Positions 36,701 to 47,649 of a stretch of DNA of 64,000 bases are shown here, piece after piece. The position numbers and the translations under genes are program-made. The notes under the pieces are model-generated. The model saw only the letters and a list, made by a program, of their open reading frames with translations. It was not told the DNA's origin and did no database searches. The first letter of the stretch is position 1, and every line of letters begins with the position of its first letter. The stretch comes from Henckelia pumila (lineage: Eukaryota > Streptophyta > Magnoliopsida > Lamiales > Gesneriaceae): the NCBI RefSeq assembly GCF_033568475.1, contig NC_133120.1:83656151-83720150 (forward strand), read 5' to 3'.

Positions 36701-39700
36701 CAACATAGTGACTTTTTAAAAAAGCTTAGTTTTGTGAAAAATAGTAGTGAAATTCCCCCAACATATTTCAATCACGGGCTCTTTCATCCCTTTTGCAAAG
36801 ATATTGATATGAAAGATATGACAGGCTAGCAAGGATTCAACTGTAGTTCAGCGTTTTTTAAGAAAACAGATTAATTAAACCCAAAAATATGATATTACCA
36901 AAATAGCAGCTTGTCTTTCTCGAGACTTTGCTTTGAGCTTTTCACTTTCAGAAGTGGACTCCGTCTCTTTGAAACTATTATTTAACCCAGAATTTGGAAA
37001 ATGATTGGCACTTTCAGGCGCAAGTTTTTGCAATTTGGTCATGCATCCAGGTTCAAGTTTGACAAACTTATCGAGTAGACTTGATACCAAAGATGAGAGA
37101 CTAAATTTTCCGGCTTCCATAAAGTTCTCTGCATTTTCTTTCTCATGCATTCTCATCAACGAGAAAAGGAGTGACAACATACTCTGGTCACCATATTTGC
37201 TTGTGGATATTTCTTCACTGGCAAATGCCAAAAATGGGATAACATCACCCTCATAACATGATGGATCACCGGATTCCTTATGAACCCGACATACATCTAG
37301 GGCCAATGCCAATAAATGTAATCCAGTTAAAAGAACTCCATCTGGAGCACGTGATGTCACGAGCTTCTCAGTGTGAACAGCATAAAACAGAACTGCACGA
37401 ACAATTTCAGCAAGTGTTCTGCAGGTGGCGATTTTAGCTAAACCCCTGAGAGGATAATAAATCTTTTTCCATCTAGGAAGTTGATTTGTCAATGCAGAAA
37501 CATGACAGAACCGTGAGTATCTTTCCTCAGCAGCCTGTAGATCCCTAGAATTCCAACGAGGATGGTATAAATCCAGCTCCTTCCAGTAGACCGAAAGAAG
37601 TCTATACATGCCCTAATCACAAAAAATAAGAGTGGCTGTCAATGATTGCTCAACTCATTAACACGGACTTGGAATTGAGCTCAAACCTGAGTCATGCCAG
37701 ATGGATGTGAATATTCAGCGACTGTGTTCAACACTTCTTGAACTTTATCAATTTTGGAAAGATCTCGAGGAAGAGATTTGACAAGCTGACTCCGAGTGGC
37801 ATCTCCAATTGAAAGCTTATATACCAACTCTTTTTGCAAACATTCAGCAGTTGTTAACCCACAAAATCTCCTTTCTTTCACTATTTGTATTAGAAGAGTA
37901 AGCATTTCTGTTACTAGAATTGGTTCGTGCCTGAAAGAACAAAATCATGCAAAAAATAATTACATGATTAGTTGTAAAAATTACCTTTTTCAAGAAAAAA
38001 ATTGCTCTTCTTCAGCCTGAAGAAAGGAATGCAGAATTGTCAATCAGACCATCCATGAATTGGTCACAGATCTGATTCGAGGTTATATTTCAGGAAAGTA
38101 TCTGATTAAGATTTAAACAGATGACGCCAGAACATAAAGATCTGCAGCCAATAATGGTTGCTCTATTCAAGCAGCAGATATAAAAACCTCGGAATGCATT
38201 TAAATTTTAATCAATGCAGTGGAAAAGTAGCCATTTCTCCATTTCATAATCACATGTCTCGAAAAATAATATAGTCATGGCTATGCTCATTCTCACGTCA
38301 ATAAGAGCTTCCTTAGAAACTGCTCAAGAATTCGAACAATACTGAAACAAACTAACAGTCATTTCATTTTGCAAAATGGAATAGTTAAGGGAAGAAAGAC
38401 GCATTTAATAATCACTAAAAATGCCATGTTAATTCATGCTTCAAAGATAAGTTCTAGTCATCGAAAATATGGTTCACATTTTCTCAATCACAACAGGCCA
38501 GATGGCAATAATTGGTAACACAGTGAAATTTGTAAATGGCCGCTCCATTTTGTGCAAAATTTGCCCAAAAGGGAAAGTTGAATGAGAAATTATATACTCG
38601 CTTGACTGCTCGAGTTTCAGAGATAGGTAGTCAGCCAGCCCAAAACGTCCAAGAATTCTCTTGATGAAAAGATCAGCTGGAGCTAATGCAGCGCAGCACT
38701 GGAGCAAGAAGAGATCAAGTTCCTGACCCTGTTCGGACCTGAATAAAGCCGAAGTGAAGAAATAATTGAGGCCAGCATAAAAATTAAAAGTAGTTGAAAA
38801 AATGTCAAGGGGATGCACCAAAAGAAATCTGCACAATCGTAGACGACAAATCCTTAATCGAATTCAGAGAGCACATACCATCGAACTGACCGATACCACT
38901 CACTAAATAATATAGGTGCATCACCATTCCTGCGCCACATCCCAGCATGTACCTCAGCACAGAAAACCCTTATTCGTAAAGGATGCTCCATCACAAAAGC
39001 AGAAAACCCATAAGGATGGCAGCCTTCTAATATCTGGCCAAGAAAGTCACTGGATCTAGCAAGAGATTGGTCAGCAGAGCCAGCATTGAGAAAAGATGAT
39101 GTGATAGATTCGCCATAACATAGTTTGAGCGCAGTTCGTAAAACCATTGAAAGCAGCCGATGAATTGGAATATTGATTGAGATTTCTTGTGAACTAACAT
39201 CAAATGTGATATCAGGCCAGTCTGATAAACCCAGGACTCGTAGCCTTTCTAGTTCACCGGTGCCTTCTCCTTCTAGTATATGGTCATCAAATCCAGCTTC
39301 TTGTCCTGCAGAAGCACCAAATTCCAACCCTATGCCAAGGTTACTCTGTCTATCATGAGCTTCACTTGAAGTAGAAAGCTTGCTATAGGATATACTGGAT
39401 TTAAACATAGATCTGCCTCTTCTAAACTTAGAGAGCGTTCTTTTCAGTGCAAAAAAATTATTACCAGTGCAATTACTAGTTTTCAGGGACGTGGCACCGA
39501 GGGTCCCAACGGTATTATCCAATCCCAACCAATTTTCCATAGATCTCAAGCACTCGTGCAATAACCACAAAGCAGACGATGGTCCAGGGAAACGGTCCAT
39601 GACCTTGGACTCATAATCAGCAGAGCTCTTCCCAGTAATACTACTGACGTAGCTTTCCTGTGATAGCCTTCCCACCTTTGCAAGTCTTGGGCTGTCTTGG

Positions 39701-42021
39701 TCTTCACACTCGAGTTCATATGCACCAAAGGAACCTTCTTCCCTGGTATCCAAATTGCTACTAACAGAAAATGCCCCAACCACTAAAAGAGAGATGATAT
39801 TGGATATCGAGTGACATAATACAAAAGGCAAATGAACATTCTCATTTTCTTCTTCTATGTGATTGCCCATTTCTCGCTTTTGAGCATTCATCCCTTGCAC
39901 GGAAGCCAGTAATCTCATCCACATCTTAACTAAATCTCGCCGGCTGTTGCATAAATATTTGGGTACAACTGCATGGCTCATCACAAACCTAATATCTTCA
40001 ACCACACGAAGAGAAGTTTCATACAAGGGTGCCCATTTAGCAACCTGAAAAGCAGCTGAAATGAACATTTTCCCATAGGGTTCAAATAACAGAACACCAC
40101 CATTAAAAATACTCGAAAAGAACCATAAATAAAGAAATTATTATGACTTCGAAACAAATCCTAAACTAGAAGCACAATATACAAGTGATTACAAAATCAA
40201 AATTATCAAACTCTGCCACTCTGGTGACACCATTGTCGGAGAGATAATAGCAATTGGAGAACTGCATGAACGCAATACACATCCGAAGGTGGGTATACTA
40301 GAATTAGAGTTGCTAGTGGTTGCAAATAGAGCGGCCAACAAATAACCATAAAAAGTGAAGAAACTAAATTTTGATTCCAAAATCAGTTAGAGCATGCATA
40401 AGCAATGAGTTCGTAAGTATCAATGGCAGTCACCATAGATTAGAACTGGAAAACATCACCGATCACAGAAGAATGAAAAAACATGAATATATGGTGTATT
40501 ATGCTTCAGAGGACTATTAAACTTAACTTTTTAGTTTCCAAAGAAATTTTCACAGCTAGCAGTTCGTAAATCACCATCCCATGAAGAAAAAGCAATTCAT
40601 GTATAAGTTACAGGAGTGTAAGACTAAATGTGCAGTAAGCACAAGCAGAAGTGAATGTGAAAAAAATAGTTACACTACCTGAAGCCTTCCATCATCTCTG
40701 GCACAAGCAACGAATATATTTTCTAAGCATTGCAACAGCATGTCCATCAGATTCATTTCCTCCACTAGACGTGGTGTCAGAGTCGGCACAGTCAGAATTT
40801 GGACAGAAAATGTAGACAGCAGCGGATATTTTTTGAATACAGTATCAGTGGACTCTTTTATGGCCTCGTCTACGATCGTTGGATAATATCTTACAAATAC
40901 TTTTGCAAATTCATATTTAAATACAGGTTCACCCAGCAATTTCAAAAGTAACTCATGGAGCTTTCCAACAACACCATCATGCATAAAACTCTCAGCCCTC
41001 AATAAAGCATCCAAAAGACCAACCGAGGAGTACACTCTACCAGAAATAAAACTGAGCAAACTTTCACTGTGTTTGCAAAAATCCAAAAGCATCTCCACCA
41101 CGACAGAGGTCAACTCATCTGCAATCTTCTGAAGCTCAGCAGCATGGTCAGTCGCTCCAGGGCTCTCCTCAGATGTCATTTTCCCACATTGTAGCTTGTT
41201 TTTCCAATAACACATCAATAAGTCCATAACAGGTCCCAAAGACTTCGCAAATTTCTCAGGAAGGGGTTGTATCTGCTCTGCACCTCTGTGCTTCGAGCAA
41301 AACCCTTCCCGTTTCCATGCAGTAACATCTCCACAATCACAGCACCCTCCACCTGTATATATGACAGAGTAATCGTGATCCTTGTGGTTTCCATTCTCGA
41401 AACAAGGAACACAGATTGCACATGTTGGATCATGCTCACATGTCCGACAGCGGAATGCAATGTCATTGTTTCCCCAAACAGCCCCACAAACACCTCGTTC
41501 ATTTTCACTAATTTTAGCCAAGTGTTCTAAGGCCACATTAGGCTCACCTTCAAACATCAGCCACTGCAACCAACTCAAGCTCTCACGGAACGCATCTTCA
41601 CCCTCCTCCAACTGATCACTTGGCAAAATTGCAGACACCAACTGCGGTACACGAAATCCATTATTCTTCGCATAAGCCACTAAACCATGCTGTCCATGAT
41701 TCAAATTTTCATCTGGGACTCCAAGCCGTGAGAGCCTCTGGAACACATAAAAATCAAATTTATATCTTCCATACCACATGGTTAACAATTCTAAATCCGG
41801 TCAAATTTCAGAATATATTTATTCTCAATAGTAAAAAATATAAATATATACATCCATAATTCTCCTGACATTGAACACGTTTCTACAACTGTATAAAGTA
41901 TAAACTTTAATCACAATTCCCACCATTTAGCTTAAAATTGGGCAGTTTGAATCGACAGTACCTGAAGGATGAGATCGTAATTGGATGGAGAGATTGATTC
42001 CGCCGAAGAGTCAACCTCCAT
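30731..42021 (-). CDS. PRT6: E3 ubiquitin ligase PRT6 (UBR-box N-recognin), 17 exons
   Basis: Exons (5' to 3' on minus): 42021-41962, 41737-40679, 40044-38879, 38738-38598, 37930-37687, 37612-36899, 36434-36234, 36109-35424, 34579-34528, 34447-33814, 32829-32621, 32537-32014, 31926-31822, 31681-31615, 31482-31405, 31285-31217, 30805-30731. They join in frame to 2027 aa, close to the roughly 2000 aa of Arabidopsis PRT6. PRT6 binds proteins with basic N-terminal residues, including arginylated Cys-Met group VII ERF factors, and sends them to the proteasome. This is the core of plant hypoxia sensing. The UBR box (about residues 102-170) has GVCGAVWGNNDIAFRC, CAICVPCFENGNHKDHDY and GGCCDCGD. The RING is split: CSLC near residue 1176, SCGHAVHQGC near 1400 and CPVC near 1446. 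A C-terminal cysteine-rich segment (CPDCGALKEEP, CLLCGKLCSP, about 1900-1930) precedes the conserved end SHGLDRSSKVLRQTT. No break was seen. Confidence 0.95.
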
Positions 42022-44286
42022 CCGAAACATATCACGAATCCAATCGATGCAAGCACACTTATCAATTTCACAGCTTGCACACCCCAGGGCTGAAGCTCAC
42101 TGACAACCACACTCAAAGATGCATAAACATCTATGGATTCAAACACAGAATTATCGTAACATTCATCAAATTAGACGGAGTAAATAAATTGGAGGAAATT
42201 ATCAAAAACCCTAGGAGGTCTAGAATAACTCTAGATGATCCAATTTTACGTTGCCTGGATTCTCCTCGTTGTTATTATTATTATTATTATTATTAATCAA
42301 AAAAGCATGTAACACAGTAACAGTGTGTGCACGTTGTTTTTAAATTACCTGCCTCTTTATTTTTTAGCTTTACATGCATTTACTTTCAATTAATTAATTT
42401 CATGATAATAATAATGATAACAATTAAAATATTTGTTTGTTCTATCAAATTCGATAAAGATATTTGCCTTTTTTAAAAAATAATTTTAAATATATTTCTA
42501 GATATTTTTTCCTATTTCTTTCCTAAGTAAATATTATATTTACTAACACTTGAGTACACACCAAGTAAAAAATAAATATAGAAAGAAATTTAAATGAATT
42601 TAAGAGATAATTACTTATTTAAAATATTATTTAAAAACAATTATTCATCTTTTTTTGAGGCAGAAAACAATTATTCATCTTATCTATCCTTAATGATATG
42701 ATTGGAAGATTTAAAACAATAATATAAATATTTAAAACAAATGTTATTTTAAGACAAAACAAAAACAGTCGCCAATAAAAGATGCAATTAAAGTATATCT
42801 ATAATTTTAACTTAAACAAGATGTGATCAAATTAATTATAATTTAATCGGTATTGAGATCTTTGCTTTAGTTATATAGTAAGTATAGATTCATAATAACT
42901 AAATAAAAACACATTGAATGCCGATTTCAAGCATTATAATCTCAAATTTCTTATTTCTTCATGACATATTTTTACCATTATTTCAGTTCGGAAATGAAAT
43001 GAAAATTTTGTTTAAGAAAGAGTATTAATTCAAACATGATAAAAAAATCAGTATTATCATTTAATGAATTCTTTAAAAATATATACTTTTCTAATGATAA
43101 TTTTTTAAAAAACGAACTTTCTTGTATTTTTATTCTGACAAAAACACTTATCGATTGAGATAAAAATATTTTTATGTGACTTGCAAAATTTTTTTTTTTT
43201 TTAATGAGAGTAGCAATTCAGTGTGATAAGGATGTCAATGAGACGGTCAACTGAGGGAAACATGTTTATTGGGCCTACTTGTTCGAGTCCAATTAAAAAA
43301 AGATGGTCCAACTAACTATACTTGACCAGCCCACGACTCATCTGGGTTCCTTAATCAGGGCCCAGAAACAAAATAGGCCCACAGATTTTGCCGCAACAAG
43401 CAATTGATGTTAGAAATAAAATGCAACAAGCTTTGCATGACTCTTTGAAATAAAACTATGTGGCATCCAAATTTCAAATATTTAAGGCACCATCTGGTGC
43501 AAATACTTACGTATTAGTCGCCTATACATATATGTTCTATCAAACATTTAGCTCAAATTTTACGAAGAATTAGAATTATAAATAATCCTTTTACGAGTCT
43601 ATAAATAAGAAAAAAAATCGAGTCTCTGATCGTTTTTCAATGAAATATAGGGTTAGATTTATATCATGGTGAACTCGAGGACTTAGGATAAAATGTTAAT
43701 GTTTTATAAAACATTTATAATTTAAAAGAAAATGCTCATAAAATCTAATAGGAGTAGTTTGTTACTTGCAAAAATATACTACTACCTTAGCCGCTTATCT
43801 GACCTATGATCTTGCAATCCCAATTATTTGTGGTCCTCCACAATGACTTTGATAAATTTTAGCAACCAACTAACAAAAGTAGACCGAGGATTTGGCATTT
43901 TATGGCCATAAATCAATGTTCTGAACAAGTCAAGTATTATTTTATAGAATGACACCTGTTTATTTATTTTTTTTATCATTGAAAAATATTGCTATTTGCT
44001 CTTTTTTTTCCCTTCCCCAAGTAGCCGGAATTGGTTTAAGTCTCAAGATTAATAATTAAAGGAAATAGATGTATTTTTAAAAAACGATCAAAAACTTTTT
44101 AAAATAAAATTTTATGACATAATAATTTTATTTAAACATCTACGAACCTCATTCGCTCTCCATTTTTCACTTATCCCACGCAAACCTCGGTTTATTTTAC
44201 AAAATTCCAATTTGATATTTTTGTTCTCGTCTTCTTGAACTCCCATCTTAATACCGTCGTTTACATGACATTTGATATGACACCTC
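42022..44286. other. PRT6 promoter side and intergenic DNA
   Basis: The first 200-300 bp should hold the PRT6 5' UTR and promoter. A (TTA)n microsatellite lies at about 42269-42296. Beyond is AT-rich DNA with no reading frame of interest. A GC-richer patch near 43240-43390 with GGGCC motifs has no coding pattern. Confidence 0.4.
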
Positions 44287-44289
44287 TTA

Positions 44290-44415
44290 GGTACTGTTTG
44301 GAAGAGCTTTTAGGAAGCACTTTTCAGCTTTTTTTAAACAAAATTTTGAGATTTTGTGAAATTTTGTTAATAAAAAGCTGAGAAGTACTTTCTAGAAGCT
44401 CTCTCAAACACTACC
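44290..44415. mobile_element. Tourist-like MITE (PIF/Harbinger), 126 bp
   Basis: The left end GGTACTGTTTGGAAGAGCTT and right end (reverse complement GGTAGTGTTTGAGAGAGCTT) form terminal inverted repeats that continue inward (AAGCACTTTTCAGCTTTTT against AAAAAGCTGAGAAGTACTT). The element is flanked by TTA at 44287-44289 and 44416-44418, the 3-bp target of PIF/Harbinger. The GTTTGG terminus is typical of Tourist MITEs. No coding capacity. Confidence 0.8.
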
Positions 44416-44519
44416 TTAGTTGCAAACGACACAACTTTTCGCCACCTCGGCACGTAATAAATGTTAGGAAAAAGGGTATGATAGTCATTTACACGGAAAT
44501 TTTCAGCACATATAAATAG

Positions 44520-44850
44520 CATATCGATCATACCGAAATTTTGGTATAGTATCGGTATATATCTCTTTATACCAAAAAAAACATTATATTTTTAAAATTT
44601 TAAATTTATTGTTTATAAATATTATATATTTTTAAATCTTTTTATATTATTTCGGTACTTCGGTATACCGTTATATACCGAAATTTTCAAATTTCATCAT
44701 GTTATCGTACCAAAAAATTTCGGTATCGTTATCGTACCATACCGAAATCTTCGGTATACCAAAAATTTATTAAATTCAATATTTTTTCGATACGGTAACT
44801 TCGATATACCAATAATTCGGTAGTTCTCCCATCCCTAGTCACATGCAAAA
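44520..44850. repeat. Repeat of the GGTATACCG-rich family, copy 2
   Basis: Rich in CCGAAATTTTGGTAT and TTCGGTATACC variants, with one end reading CATCCCTAGTC. It belongs to the same repeat type as the copies near 22.4-22.6 kb and 45.0-45.2 kb but is more divergent. Non-coding. Confidence 0.5.
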
Positions 44851-44999
44851 ACTGAAGATCATTATATACTTCATGTAATCATATGTATATGTGTGTGAAG
44901 CAAATTTGTGGAGCAAAATACCACGGAAAAAAGGATAAATATTGAGGAAATAATATAAAGAGTGGAAGGAACAAAAAGTTTGTCCCCACGAGTATGAGA

Positions 45000-45228
45000 G
45001 GGATAATTTTTTGTTATACCTTACTACAAATATTGGTATAAAAAAAATTCATATCGATATCGATAGTAAAATTTCGAAACTTTGGTACGAAAAAAATCTA
45101 TATTGATACCGTATAGATACCGAAAAAAAAATTCGGTATACCGAAAAAATGTATGTATATCAAAAAAATTTCGGTACGATATGTCAAAATTCCGGTATTT
45201 CGATACGGTGTGTCAGCCCTAAGTATGA
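45000..45228 (+). repeat. Repeat of the GGTATACCG-rich family, copy 3
   Basis: Aligns with the copy at 22395-22640 over its whole length in the same order and ends in GTCAGCCCTAAG. The CAGCCCT end is shared. Non-coding, possibly a hAT-like MITE. Confidence 0.6.
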
Positions 45229-45793
45229 CAAAGAGTGACAATTTTTGGAAAATAACATGAATGTCCTGTGTTTAAATTTTATCATATGATAAAAACTAAA
45301 CAAGAGTCAATTCCAAGTGTGTATAATCTATGATCCCATAGAGATGAAACAAGTGTGAAAAATCATTATTTCTGGTGATTAATAAAAGGCAAAACCTGAA
45401 TACCTAGATTTAAAAGCATTAAAACGTTTGAAGAAAATGGTGTGGTCGTAGTAAGTTGAACTACACATGAGGAGGTTTTCTAGAAGTAAAAGTAATGTTC
45501 ATTGTTAAGAAAACTAAGGATCAGTTAATTAAGTTCGAACGTAACAAGTCAAAATTAACCAAAAAATTAACTCTCTTCTTATCTGAAAAAAAGTCGTCTA
45601 ATTCACGACACTTTGTTATATATATAGGACATGTCAAAACAATAAACACGGGTTCGATTCGATTTTGTGCAATATAGAATTATTGATCCATGTCGATTCC
45701 ACTTGATCCAAAGATGATATAATCCACTCGTCGAATCCGATAAATAATACATATATAATGCATGTGTTTACAAAATGCATATTAAATATGGAG
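45229..45793. other. Intergenic DNA, no gene seen
   Basis: AT-rich sequence. A 60-codon Lys-rich frame near 45.5 kb has no recognisable domain and is not called. Confidence 0.35.
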
Positions 45794-46056
45794 GGCTAAT
45801 TGCATCCACACCCCTGTGAAAAGTTTAAAAGACATAAAACATAATGTGTAAAATTAATAGCATGTTAGACCCTATATTTTAAAAAAATTAGCATAAAAAC
45901 CCCTATAAGAAAGTATAAATGTGCCCGAGTTTGTATAACATAGGGATGAAATGTGCTACATTTTAAAAAACTAAGGGATGCATTAACCTATTAATATTTC
46001 TTAGGGGTTTTATGATTTTTAGAATTTTCACATGAAAGATTAATGCAATTAGTACC
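45794..46056. repeat. Foldback element (MITE-like), about 260 bp
   Basis: The left end CTAATTGCATCCACACCCCT with GTGAAAA and ACATAAAAC is matched by the reverse complement of the right end (GTTTTATGATTTTT, TTTTCACATG, TTAATGCAATTAG). The arms are imperfect and about 55-60 bp long. Non-coding. No clear target duplication. Similar in style to the foldback near 22.8 kb but not the same family. Confidence 0.5.
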
Positions 46057-47649
46057 GGGAATTTTTATTATTATTAAATATAAATAAAATATTTATATAT
46101 ATGCTATGTGTCATGGGTAGATTTTTTTATTTTTTTTATAAAAAAAACTATGTCATGGGTAGATTTGGTTAGCCAATTATGAGAAGAAGATTGGTCTCGC
46201 AAAAGCAGTTAAGCTCATTAATGCACGCATACGACTTTAGACGGACATATGCAAATTTTATTTTATTTTATTTTATAATTTTTTTGAGGATGACAGATAC
46301 AAATATTAAAATGCGACATCTATGCAAATGTTGGCATCGACACATTAAATTCCTCCGCCCTCACATGCTATTCAAATTATTGCGTTACCCAACAGCCATT
46401 CGGTGGCCCTATTGTTTAAAATTTATTACTCTACGGTGGGCTCAAACATTTTATAAACAAATTATTTTACATTATGTAGACAATTAAACTCTGATTCAAT
46501 AGCATTTATTTTATGTATAAGTTTGGATACGATGAACTCACTGATTCTGGATATCTATGCGAGAATCAGTTGTGATGAATTCCACTTGTTGGATATACAA
46601 AACGCTACCTCATCAGATATTCATATAAGCGTTTATAACGAGTGTTTATTGTATTAAAATTATATATAATTAAATAACGTTTACTTTATGGATAAAAAAA
46701 CCATGGTTAGGAAATAGTAGACCTAAGTTAGAACTTTGTCGCGGAAACTCTTCAGATTCCGATGCGTTTTATAAAAAAAGTCAAACATGTGCTAATATTA
46801 AAGTAATTTCAGTAATCATGGGATTAATTCTTCTTCTTTTTTTAACCATGCAGAAACAGGATGTTTGACTTGATTGCATCAGCGAATAATTAATTAATTA
46901 AACAACAATTTATTTTATTTAACCATTTTAATTCCTCGATACATTTGTGCAGTTTATAATATAATGGCTTTAATTAAAAAAATTTGATACTAAGTCATCG
47001 TTTTTTAAAATAAAAATGTTGAATAATGGATCAAACTTACAGCCATGTGAAACGAAATTGCTTGCAACCTTCAAGCTATATATATTAGGAAACACAGTAA
47101 TGATAATGATCCCCCACCTCACAATTGTCTCTCCTGATAAGTACAACCAAGTCACATAAATCTTGTAAACAATCTTGTGAACTTTACACAAAGGTCCAGA
47201 AAAAGTCTTCTTTCCCCCGAGTTTCCATACGATCCGAGGCAAAAGAACAAAAGCAAGAATTTGCACATTTTAGTTGAATAAAATATACAATACCTTAAAG
47301 CCCATGTTGGTAAAACCTCATATTCTTCGTCAAGATCCAAGCTTTTTTTGTCTTTTTTTACTCGTTCTCTCAAAAAGAACTGGCATGAAGTGCAGAAAAA
47401 ACACACATCAGTAAGAAAATTCATTCACTGAGGTTTTACTCTGAATCTGGGTTCAGAAGGTTGCAGGGGATGATAATGGTGGTTTCTTTTGTTCATTCGG
47501 GCCTGTGAGCTAAGCTAGTTTGTTGTTTTTTTGCATTTACTGATTGGAAAGAAAATCTAGAGGTGGGCTGTGGAATTTTGGCCTGTTTCTTTGAGCTGTT
47601 TACTGTTCAGAAAGATTCAGTCTTTTTTAACCTGTTTCTGGGAATTGTA
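46057..47649. other. Intergenic DNA and upstream region of the kinase gene
   Basis: No coding pattern. The last 200-250 bp (about 47430-47649) are less AT-rich and probably form the promoter and 5' UTR of the kinase gene. Confidence 0.4.

Noticed and set aside
46179-46487. 102-codon plus-strand frame
   Set aside because: No domain, composition like surrounding AT-rich DNA, no splice or promoter context.
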